56,684 nt of DNA, taken from Acidobacteriota bacterium. Lineage in GTDB: Bacteria; Acidobacteriota; Terriglobia; Acidiferrales; UBA7541. The stretch covers positions 1 through 56,684 of the forward strand of contig JAKASX010000013.1 in the NCBI GenBank assembly GCA_021818865.1, in the 5' to 3' direction. Positions 40,260 to 47,391 of this stretch are shown here, piece by piece (position 1 is the stretch's first letter; each line of letters opens with the position of its first letter). Made by a program: the position numbers and the translations under genes. The notes under the pieces were generated by a model. It was not told where the DNA came from and did no database searches. It saw only the letters and a program-made list of their open reading frames with translations.

Positions 40260-42077
40260 TTACAAGGAACGGGCGACCGGATCGAGGAAGGATTTGAGCG
40301 GAAGCGGCAAAACGACGGCAGGCAGCGCGATGCGGAAAACGGCGCCGCCTTTGGGGCCGTTGGCGCAGGAAATTTCGCCAGCATGCTCCTGGATGATTCC
40401 GAAACACATGCTCAGGCCGAGCCCGGTGCCTTCGCCGATGCCTTTGGTGGTGTAGAACGGGTCGAAAACGAGCTCGGGATGGTCGAGGCCAGGACCCGTG
40501 TCGGCAAATTCGGCGACGATTCGATCGCCTTCCAGATGCGTGCGAATCTTCAGCCGGCCGCCGCCCTGGGGCCGCATGGCGTCGGCGGCGTTTTCGATGA
40601 TCTCGTCGAAAACTTGCAGTAGCAGTTTTGGATCGCCGCGAACGGCGGGGAGATCGGGCTCTCGATCCAGATCGGCGACAACGCTGGAATCGGCCAAATG
40701 GAAGCGATGAAGCTGAACGACGCTCGAAAGCAGGGCGTTCAGATCGAGCAGCGCCTTTTCCGAAGGCACCTGCCGGGCGAAGCGCAGCAAATTTTCCACG
40801 AGGCCGCGCGTGCGGTGCGCCTGCGCTTCGATTTTCTGCGCCGCGGTGCGCACGCGTGGGCCGGCGTCGGATTCGGCCATCAGCAGCGCCGTGTAACCGA
40901 AGATCGCGGTGAGCGGGTCGCTGATGCCGCGCGCGGCCCCCGCAGCCAGATCGCCGAGCGAGGCGAGCTTTTCGGTAAGCACGAGATAGGCCTGAAGGCG
41001 GTTTTTCTTGTCGAGCGAAATTTGCGTTTGCTCGAGCAGGCGGTGACGGTAACGATCCACCCGCCGCTGGCGCAATAGGAGCAGCAGCATGCCGACGACG
41101 ATCGCGCCGAGCGTCAGGTCACCCTGGATTTGCCCCGTCCGCGTGCCGCGCCCACCAAGCATCGCCAGCGCTCCCAGTAGCGACAGGGAAATGATTCCCG
41201 TGGCCTCCAGGCGCAACGCCCAGCGGTGACTCAAAGCGCCGCGCCGTTCCACCGGCGCCGGCTTGAGCCGATGCGCTTCCATCCCCGTCCATCCGAACCA
41301 GAGGAACGACGCGATGAGGGGAACGTCCCAGAGCGAGCAGGGATGATAGACGCCGCGCGCGAGCGCCCAACGGATCGCGAGCCATCCTGCGGCGTGAAGA
41401 GTTGCCGCGCCGAGCAGATGGCCGTAGAGCTGGCGCCAGCCGCCGCGCGTGGTGCGCCACAAATGGAACAGCAGGGGCGCGAGCAGGAAATTGACCGCAG
41501 CCGCAAGCCCGGCGTAGCGCAATGCGTAGCCCGGCGAACGCGCGGAAAAATCGGATGGCGCGAGAACGAAGTAGCCGTAGAGGTAGAGCCACAGACCGAA
41601 GAGCAGCAACAGATCCACATAACCGTTGCGCAGAGCATTGGCTACGCATCGCCGGTGCGGACGCAGCGAAAGCGCCGCCAGCATCGGCGCGAAACTGAGG
41701 AAAAACAGCAGATCGGCGACGCCCTGCGGAGCGATTCGTCCTCCCCGGAGCAGCGGAATGGCCCAAAGGAGTTCCGCTGCGGACCACAAGGCGCACCCGG
41801 CCGCCCATAAGACCCAAAAAGTGTTTTGACGCCGAAAGTGCGAGCCGGAACTCGAGAGCAGGCCGAGATTGGCGACGAGCGGCGCAAGACACAGCACCAC
41901 CACTCCAAAGGCGGAACGCGCACGGCCCGGCGCCACGAACATCGCCACGGCCGCGTACGTCGCCAGAAGAAAACAGGCGAGCAGAAACGGTCTGGACAGC
42001 CAGCGAACCCCAGACATCAGCGGATAAGGAATTCTAGTGCGAGGAGCGGGGAAAAAGCCGTAGTACTTCCGGACCAT
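40260..42077 (-). CDS. Membrane histidine-kinase-like protein lacking the phosphoacceptor histidine
   Basis: 605 residues. Residues ~30-340 contain about ten hydrophobic segments, a multi-span sensor. A linker (~341-365) leads to a dimerisation/phosphotransfer region: LASLGDLAAGAARGISDPLTAIFGY at 371-395. Here Arg383 stands where His lies in the consensus 'AAGVAHEINNPL'. The catalytic domain looks intact: N box ENAADAM (495-501), G1 DTGPG (526-530), F box FDPFYTTK, G2 GEGTGLGL (548-555). Without the His it cannot autophosphorylate in the standard way; it may be a pseudokinase, regulator or ATP sensor. No response regulator gene is adjacent. Confidence 0.85.
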   Translation of the reverse strand: MVRKYYGFFPAPRTRIPYPLMSGVRWLSRPFLLACFLLATYAAVAMFVAPGRARSAFGVVVLCLAPLVANLGLLSSSGSHFRRQNTFWVLWAAGCALWSAAELLWAIPLLRGGRIAPQGVADLLFFLSFAPMLAALSLRPHRRCVANALRNGYVDLLLLFGLWLYLYGYFVLAPSDFSARSPGYALRYAGLAAAVNFLLAPLLFHLWRTTRGGWRQLYGHLLGAATLHAAGWLAIRWALARGVYHPCSLWDVPLIASFLWFGWTGMEAHRLKPAPVERRGALSHRWALRLEATGIISLSLLGALAMLGGRGTRTGQIQGDLTLGAIVVGMLLLLLRQRRVDRYRHRLLEQTQISLDKKNRLQAYLVLTEKLASLGDLAAGAARGISDPLTAIFGYTALLMAESDAGPRVRTAAQKIEAQAHRTRGLVENLLRFARQVPSEKALLDLNALLSSVVQLHRFHLADSSVVADLDREPDLPAVRGDPKLLLQVFDEIIENAADAMRPQGGGRLKIRTHLEGDRIVAEFADTGPGLDHPELVFDPFYTTKGIGEGTGLGLSMCFGIIQEHAGEISCANGPKGGAVFRIALPAVVLPLPLKSFLDPVARSL

Positions 42078-42157
42078 TCGGCGAGGATGTGCGGAAACAG
42101 CACCGTCCCGCGCGAAGACGGGGCGGTGCGCGAGGGGTGTCGGTTCCGCGAAAAGTC

Positions 42158-42181
42158 TGGCGGAGGAGGAGGGATTCGAAC
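42158..42181 (-). repeat. 24-bp copy of the 3' end of tRNA-Ser
   Basis: Identical to bases 42249-42272, the T-arm and acceptor 3' end of the intact tRNA-Ser including CCA. It is shifted 91 bp and followed by unrelated sequence. This looks like a remnant of tRNA-targeted integration or a broken tRNA copy. Confidence 0.65.
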
Positions 42182-42219
42182 TTGAGGCGCCTTGAGGGCG
42201 TCCGAGCCCTCAGCCGAAA

Positions 42220-42236
42220 TCCCGGCGCAGCCGGGA
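42220..42236 (-). terminator. Hairpin just after the tRNA-Ser gene
   Basis: TCCCGGC (42220-42226) and GCCGGGA (42230-42236) form a 7-bp stem with a three-base loop, starting 12 bases past the tRNA 3' end in the direction of transcription and followed by TTT. A plausible weak terminator for the tRNA. Confidence 0.4.
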
Positions 42237-42248
42237 CCCCGAGCGGAA

Positions 42249-42338
42249 TGGCGGAGGAGGAGGGATTCGAACCCCCGAGACCCTCGCGGGCCTAACGGTT
42301 TTCAAGACCGCCGGTTTCAACCACTCACCCACTCCTCC
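42249..42338 (-). tRNA. tRNA-Ser (anticodon UGA)
   Basis: Read on the minus strand it begins GGAGGAG and ends CTCCTCC-G-CCA, so the acceptor stem is perfectly paired and CCA is encoded. The anticodon loop CTTGAAA carries TGA at the anticodon. The long variable arm (GCCCGCGAGGGTC region) and the T-arm GGGGGTTCGAATCCC identify a class II serine tRNA. Its 5' end is four bases from the stop codon of the integrase. Confidence 0.93.
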
Positions 42339-42342
42339 GAAA

Positions 42343-43428
42343 TTAACTGCTTGAGCCAGTGTAACTTACTACCCGTCTTTGTGACAGTCTGCCCCGCGAA
42401 TGGTGCATCCTCGGGCCCACTGTCACAAAATTGTCACAAGCCCTGCTCAGTTTGTCGACGGCAGCCTGCTTGGATGCGAGGTTCGTGTGCGTGTAACGCA
42501 TTGTCACTGTAACAGTCGAGTGCCCGAGTAGCTCTTTCACGGTCACGATGTCCGCACCCCGGTCCAGCAAGCGAGAAGCGAAGGTGTGGCGCAGCGTGTG
42601 CCACGTCACGCCCGAGATTCCTGCCTTCTTGCAGGCCAGGGCGAATCCAGATTTGAGATCGACAAACGGTTTTCCGGTCTCAGGGTTGTAGAAAACGAAC
42701 TCGTTTTTCTTTGCCAAATGCCAAGCCTGCAAAACCTTGAGCGCTTCCGAATTGATCGGAACGTCTCGGGTCTTGCCGGTCTTGTGAGCAAAGACGTTCA
42801 AAACATGGTTTTCCCAATCCACCTGAGACCAACGTAGCCAGAAGACTTCCCCAATTCGCAAGCCCGTGTTCAGGTCAAACCGAACCAAATCCTGAATGTA
42901 TGGGGCTGCATTCTGAAGCAGTTTCTCTTCCTCTTCCGGGCTCAAGACCCGCACGCCGGTGTTGAATTCCCGAAAGAATTTCACCTTGCGAACGGGATTT
43001 GAGTCCAAAAAGAGATCCCATGTGATCGCGAGATTGAACATCCGCTTGAGCAAGGCTAGCTCCCGATTCACGGTCGAGCCCGAAACTGACGCACGCCGAT
43101 GGAGCTTGTACCCCTCAATCTCGGCAGGCGTGATTTCCCCGAGCTCTCGCTCGCTCCCAAAGAATTCTCTGAGATGCTCAAGCATTTGCTGATCTCGCAA
43201 CCAGGATCGCTTGTTAATCTTCGCATGCTCCATATAGCGTGCGCCAAACGCTTCGAAGGTGATTTTCACGGGTCGTTTGTAAACGCCCCGCAAAATCTCG
43301 GCTTTCCTCAACGTGAGAAGAGCTTCGGCATCGCGCCTGTTGGAACTGTGCGAAGATTCCTGGACCCGTCTTCGGTTTTGATCGCAGAAATCAATCCACC
43401 AGACTTGACCTCTTTGGTAGAGACCCAC
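42343..43428 (-). CDS. Tyrosine site-specific recombinase (integrase)
   Basis: 361 residues. N-terminal arm and core-binding (SAM-like) region (~55-150), then the catalytic domain. Catalytic set seen: Arg191 (NTGLRIGE), a Lys in HKTGKTR (216/219), His277-x-x-Arg280 (WHTLRHTF), His303 (LLGHSTVTVTMRYTH) and Tyr312. All are present, so it is probably active. The gene ends four bases from the 5' end of tRNA-Ser on the same strand, suggesting the tRNA region is its attachment site. The C-terminal ~25 residues are basic and Ser-rich and extend beyond the usual end. The excisionase-like gene is 57 bases upstream. Confidence 0.95.
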   Translation of the reverse strand: MGLYQRGQVWWIDFCDQNRRRVQESSHSSNRRDAEALLTLRKAEILRGVYKRPVKITFEAFGARYMEHAKINKRSWLRDQQMLEHLREFFGSERELGEITPAEIEGYKLHRRASVSGSTVNRELALLKRMFNLAITWDLFLDSNPVRKVKFFREFNTGVRVLSPEEEEKLLQNAAPYIQDLVRFDLNTGLRIGEVFWLRWSQVDWENHVLNVFAHKTGKTRDVPINSEALKVLQAWHLAKKNEFVFYNPETGKPFVDLKSGFALACKKAGISGVTWHTLRHTFASRLLDRGADIVTVKELLGHSTVTVTMRYTHTNLASKQAAVDKLSRACDNFVTVGPRMHHSRGRLSQRRVVSYTGSSS

Positions 43429-43485
43429 TTGCGGCTTCCTTTCCTCCCTTTGCCAGCCGCGCCCTTATTTTACTCGGGGCGCCCC

Positions 43486-43731
43486 CTATTTTGCTGAGAA
43501 TCCAGCCGAACCGGACTTGACCCGACTCGTTTCGATAAACCTATTAAGGTCGTGGAGATCAAAGCGGAGTGCTCTACCCATCTTCACGAAAGGAATCCGG
43601 CGTTGCCAGACCCACCCATAGAGGGTGGAGACGGAGACAGCCATATAACGGGCGGCTTCTTGCACGTTGAGGAGTCGCGCCTCCGTAGCCGGCACTGAAC
43701 CGTTTTCGACCCTGGCTTCGCTCTGCATCAC
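43486..43731 (-). CDS. Excisionase-like helix-turn-helix protein
   Basis: 81 residues. LLNVQEAARYMAVSVSTLYGWVWQRRIPFVKMGRALRFDLHDLNRFIE is a MerR-like/AlpA 'excisionase family' winged-helix HTH (residues ~20-68). Such proteins bind DNA near attachment sites and promote excision or control the integrase. Here it sits directly upstream of the integrase on the same strand, the usual arrangement of a recombination-directionality gene. An upstream Met-Met start leaves a one-residue ambiguity. Confidence 0.85.
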   Translation of the reverse strand: MMQSEARVENGSVPATEARLLNVQEAARYMAVSVSTLYGWVWQRRIPFVKMGRALRFDLHDLNRFIETSRVKSGSAGFSAK

Positions 43732-44136
43732 TCCTGCCTCAGGAGCGGATTTCCAAAATTCCTAGGGCTTCTCGCCGCTTTATGACATCCGTCGCAATTC
43801 GGTTGTCCATGTTCTCCGCTTGCCGATCTGATTTTGGGCGCCTCCGCGCCTGATAAGGAGTCGAATCTTAGCTCTCCCCCGCGGACTTTCAAGTTTTGGG
43901 AATCGGGTTCCACGCGCCACTACGCCCAGAACAGATTGAGCAAGGTGGGTTCTTGGGCAGTTTCAGAACTCCTTGGCTGATCGCAGGCTTGATGGCTGCT
44001 AATGCCTGTCCGCACCGCAGGCTACCTGTGCCTGACCATTCGCTCGACGAAAGTGCCACGTGTAGGCAGGAGGCAGGAGTCACTGTGCGTTGGTCATCTT
44101 CGGGAGGAAATCGATCGGTAGACGGAGGAAGGTCAC
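43732..44136. other. Divergent regulatory gap between xis-like gene and ssb
   Basis: About 400 bases of lower GC than the flanks. It must contain the divergent promoters of the int/xis and ssb transcripts, but no hexamer pair is convincing. Short ORFs here have no family features. Confidence 0.35.
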
Positions 44137-44556
44137 ATGTCGAATGTCGGAGTCAACAAGGTAATCCTGATCGGGAACGCCGGGCGGGATGCGACCGTGC
44201 GAACCACATCGTCGGGAAAGTCCGTGGCCAATTTCTCGCTCGCCATCAATGAGCCTTTCCGCGACAAGAACAACGGAAACCGGCAGAGGGTCGAGTGGGT
44301 GCGCTGTGTCGCATGGAACAAGGTGGCCGAGATCGCCGGTAAATTGATCACGAAAGGGAAGCATGTGTTCATCGAAGGGCGCTTGCAGACGCGGCAATTT
44401 GAAGACCGTGAGGGCACGACAAGGACCGCTACCGAGGTCGTCGTGACATCTCTGCGCGTTCTCGGAGGGACGGCGAATGGGAACCCCAACGGCAGCGAGC
44501 AGCGCACAATGGCGAGCAGCACGCAGCATGCCGCGGATGATGAGATTCCGTTCTGA
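44137..44556 (+). CDS. ssb: Single-stranded DNA-binding protein
   Basis: 139 residues with the OB fold: VNKVILIGNAGRDATVRTTSSGKSVANFSLAINEPFRDKNNG, VEWVRCVAWNKVAEIAGKLITKGKHVFIEGRLQTRQFEDREG. It ends in the acidic tip DDEIPF, which recruits helicases and repair proteins. GGAGGAAGG precedes the ATG. The linker is short (~25 residues, Gln/Asn/Ser-rich). Located on the element rather than beside uvrA or rpsF, so it is probably an element-encoded copy supporting its own DNA transactions. Confidence 0.96.
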   Translation: MSNVGVNKVILIGNAGRDATVRTTSSGKSVANFSLAINEPFRDKNNGNRQRVEWVRCVAWNKVAEIAGKLITKGKHVFIEGRLQTRQFEDREGTTRTATEVVVTSLRVLGGTANGNPNGSEQRTMASSTQHAADDEIPF

Positions 44557-44582
44557 GTGTGGCTGGTCAATGCTGCTGCCAA

Positions 44583-46193
44583 TCAATCCGGGAGCTCAGC
44601 GGATCCGGAGGTTTCCCCGAGGCCCGCCCTCAGCTCTTTCAGCCACACCTGGGGATTCGTGCCATGGATCAGGCGGGTCTGAAAGGCTAGCTTCTCGGCG
44701 ATGTTATTGCGGTTGTGGCGGATGTCGTCTTTCGTGACGTGGCTGTAGAGGACCAAGAAATCGGTCATGCTGGCCGGCTTCGAGAAGACGTACGTCGCGT
44801 GGCCGAGCTGAGGGGTCTCCACGACCACCGCCTGTTCGAGATCAAAAATGTATTCTGAGCGGAACACGTAGAGGCGGCGGGCGCGGTTCGAGAGCTGCCG
44901 ATAGTAGAAAGCGTTGTAATCCGGGCGCCACGTGATCAAGGCCACGTCGAAATCGTGGGGAATGCCAAAGGCCGCGCAGAGCTTTTGCAGATCGGCTCGC
45001 TCAAGCGGGGCAGATTCGATTCGTTGGCGAAGTCGATCGAGGGCTTGGGCGCATTGGCCGAAGCGGTGGTGGGTTCTGCGGGCCTCGGCAATCTGCTCCT
45101 CAATGTTCGCGGGGAGCTGGACATCGATACGGCTGGGAACCGCCGCCTCCCATTCCACAAGATGCCATTCGCCAGCGCGGTGTTGATATTTGCCGGTCTG
45201 AACGAACGTCGCCTTCACGCCGATTTTCGTGGCCAACAGATGCGCCCACTGGTTCCAGGTCGAATCCCACGACAGTGGCAACAGGGCTTGGTCGAAAAGG
45301 ATCTCAAACTTGCGCCGGGAATCGCGGTAGGCTGCGCGATCAGCGTAAAACGTGACCTTTCGCAACGGCATCGGGAAGCTCTTCACTCTTCGGTCAGGCA
45401 GGAACGCCAAGATGCGAGAGGCGTAAAAAGTCCTGCCGTCGCTGGCACGGCCTCCAGCCACGAGCAGGGAGCCAAAGCCGCCATAGGGGAAAAGTGCTGG
45501 AGCCGCCGAATCGGTCAAGAGAGAGTCGTAGCAAGAGCGCAGCTCGGGGCGGGCGAGGATGTTGAAGGCGCGCTCCAGACTGGCAAGATCGCTGGCGGGC
45601 GCTCGCGAGGCGCGGAGTTCGAGGCCGCGGAGTTTGAAGGCAAGCCGCAAGTCGGCCGGCGAGGCTTTGGAATCGACTCGAAAAAGCTCGTAGAAAGAGG
45701 GCTGTCGGTCCCAGGCCTTGCGGCGGTTGCCAACATAGAAATAATCCCGCAGTGTCTCACAACGCAAATGGATCGCCGAGATCCCTAGCCGTCCTCCGGC
45801 TACCTCTGCCGAGACGAAGAGATTGTTGCGCTTGTCCTTCTGGGGCTGCGTGGCGTACCCGACCGGTGCCTGGAAGATATCGCGCCTTCTCGATTCCGGA
45901 TTCGGGTTGCGGACGTAAATTTCCGTGCGTGCGTTTGCCGCTTCGAGGGCGAGTGGAAAGCTAAATTCGTCTCCCGGCCGAATGAAAGACGCGAGAAAAT
46001 TTGAGGCCAGGATAGACGTGCCGTCAGTGAAAATGGACTCTGACCTGTCGCCCTTTGGATGAATCCGTAGGACTACACGCTGACAAATATCCGATGTTGG
46101 ACCAGCGTCTTGTTGGACCGCGAGCGCCATGACGGTTGGGAATCTAGCACCGGTCGGACAGATAGCCAAATAAGCGGGCTCTTTCTGCAACAT
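44583..46193 (-). CDS. Unknown 536-residue protein with a J-domain-like segment
   Basis: No named family for the whole protein. Residues 166-226 (SFYELFRVDSKASPADLRLAFKLRGLELRAS...LERAFNILARPELRSCYDSLL) follow the helix I-IV layout of a DnaJ J-domain. The HPD tripeptide that activates Hsp70 is missing, so the fold may serve as a binding module. The first ~150 residues are beta-rich. The C-terminal part (~300-536) has many Arg/Trp/Tyr and no clear motif. ATG at 46193 with GGAG close upstream; Met22 is an alternative. Convergent with ssb (26 bases) and divergent from the methyltransferase. Confidence 0.75.
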   Translation of the reverse strand: MLQKEPAYLAICPTGARFPTVMALAVQQDAGPTSDICQRVVLRIHPKGDRSESIFTDGTSILASNFLASFIRPGDEFSFPLALEAANARTEIYVRNPNPESRRRDIFQAPVGYATQPQKDKRNNLFVSAEVAGGRLGISAIHLRCETLRDYFYVGNRRKAWDRQPSFYELFRVDSKASPADLRLAFKLRGLELRASRAPASDLASLERAFNILARPELRSCYDSLLTDSAAPALFPYGGFGSLLVAGGRASDGRTFYASRILAFLPDRRVKSFPMPLRKVTFYADRAAYRDSRRKFEILFDQALLPLSWDSTWNQWAHLLATKIGVKATFVQTGKYQHRAGEWHLVEWEAAVPSRIDVQLPANIEEQIAEARRTHHRFGQCAQALDRLRQRIESAPLERADLQKLCAAFGIPHDFDVALITWRPDYNAFYYRQLSNRARRLYVFRSEYIFDLEQAVVVETPQLGHATYVFSKPASMTDFLVLYSHVTKDDIRHNRNNIAEKLAFQTRLIHGTNPQVWLKELRAGLGETSGSAELPD

Positions 46194-46313
46194 CTTCTCC
46201 GTTAAGCAATAGGAATCCTGTTTTCTGGGCCGTTTCGGTCACCTTGTGCTGCCGCTGTCTTCTCTTCCCTGAGATTTCCTGTCTGAAACAACGCATGCGA
46301 AAGGAGAACGAAA

Positions 46314-47339
46314 TTGCGCTTAGCTGGACGCTCTAAGCTGGGTTTCTACCCGCTTCCGGTTGCAGAGGCGGAGCGAATCCGCCGTTTCCTGAGATTCCCT
46401 GACCAACAGTCTCCGGCGCTCGATCCCTGCATTGGCGATGGGGTCGCCTTCGCCAAGATCACCTCCGATGCACAGGTGCTTCGCTTCGGAATCGAATTGG
46501 ACACCTACCGGGCGGAAAAAGCTCGATCCTTCGAAACTGACTTAATCCAAGGAAACTGCTTTGACGTGCAATGCCCCGTCGACTCCTTCTCTCTGATTTA
46601 CCTGAACCCTCCCTACGATTTCGAACTCGGCGAGCAGAACTCGCGGCGCATGGAGCGGCTTTTCCTGGAACATGTCTATCGCTGGCTGAAGCCCGGCGGT
46701 GTGCTCGTTTTTGTGATTCCTGGAACGCGCATCGGGGACTGCAATGTGGCGCTTTCGACTCACTTCCGGGACGTGCGCGTGTATCAACTCACCGAGCCTG
46801 AAAGTGTCCGCTACAAGCAGGTTGTCGTGTTCGGCGTACGGCGGACGCGGCACGAGAGGGAGCGGCTTCGGGACGACGACATCACGCGGGCCCGACAATG
46901 GTACGCCTCGCTCGCGAGGGATCCGGAGCGACTTCCGCCTCTGCCCTCGGAACCTGATCGCCAATACGCCGTGCCACCAGGGGATTCGGTGCGCATGGTT
47001 TACCGCGGGCTTTCGCTGGATGAGATTGAGGACTTGCTTCAGAGATCGTCTGCTTATCGTCAGGCTGCGCCTGTGCTTTTCGCGCAAGAGGCCGACATCA
47101 GTGGCCGGCCGCTCACGCCGCTGCATGGTGGGCATGTCGGCCTGCTCTGTACGGCCGGAATGCTGAACGGCATTTTCGGCAAGGGAGAGGCCCGGCATGT
47201 AGCGGTGTGGCAGAGCGTGAAACTGGTAGACCGAACAGAGGAAGAAGAGGATGGTGCAACAGTTGTTCGAGAAAAGGAGCGGTTCTCAAACGAACTCACA
47301 CTGGTTTATTCGACCGGACAGATTTCAATCCTGAAATGA
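46314..47339 (+). CDS. DUF6094-type SAM-dependent methyltransferase
   Basis: 341 residues. A Rossmann SAM-binding start DPCIGDG (37-43) and the amino-methyltransferase motif NPPY (98-101, in LIYLNPPYDF) indicate N6-adenine or similar amino methylation. The DUF6094-like C-terminal part follows (RGLSLDEIEDLL, FAQEADISGRPLTPLHGGHVGLLCTAGMLNG). The TTG at 46314 is the start, with AAGGAG eight bases upstream. No restriction endonuclease gene lies beside it. It could be a DNA-modification or self-protection enzyme of the element. Confidence 0.8.
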   Translation: MRLAGRSKLGFYPLPVAEAERIRRFLRFPDQQSPALDPCIGDGVAFAKITSDAQVLRFGIELDTYRAEKARSFETDLIQGNCFDVQCPVDSFSLIYLNPPYDFELGEQNSRRMERLFLEHVYRWLKPGGVLVFVIPGTRIGDCNVALSTHFRDVRVYQLTEPESVRYKQVVVFGVRRTRHERERLRDDDITRARQWYASLARDPERLPPLPSEPDRQYAVPPGDSVRMVYRGLSLDEIEDLLQRSSAYRQAAPVLFAQEADISGRPLTPLHGGHVGLLCTAGMLNGIFGKGEARHVAVWQSVKLVDRTEEEEDGATVVREKERFSNELTLVYSTGQISILK

Positions 47340-47391
47340 CCTTCCTAGGTCTCGGGTAATCTCTTCCTGATCCGCGTCGGAACTCCCCAGG

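Noticed and set aside
42158-42248. Second full tRNA gene next to tRNA-Ser
   Set aside because: Only the T-arm and acceptor 3' end match; no paired acceptor 5' strand, D-arm or anticodon arm could be formed.
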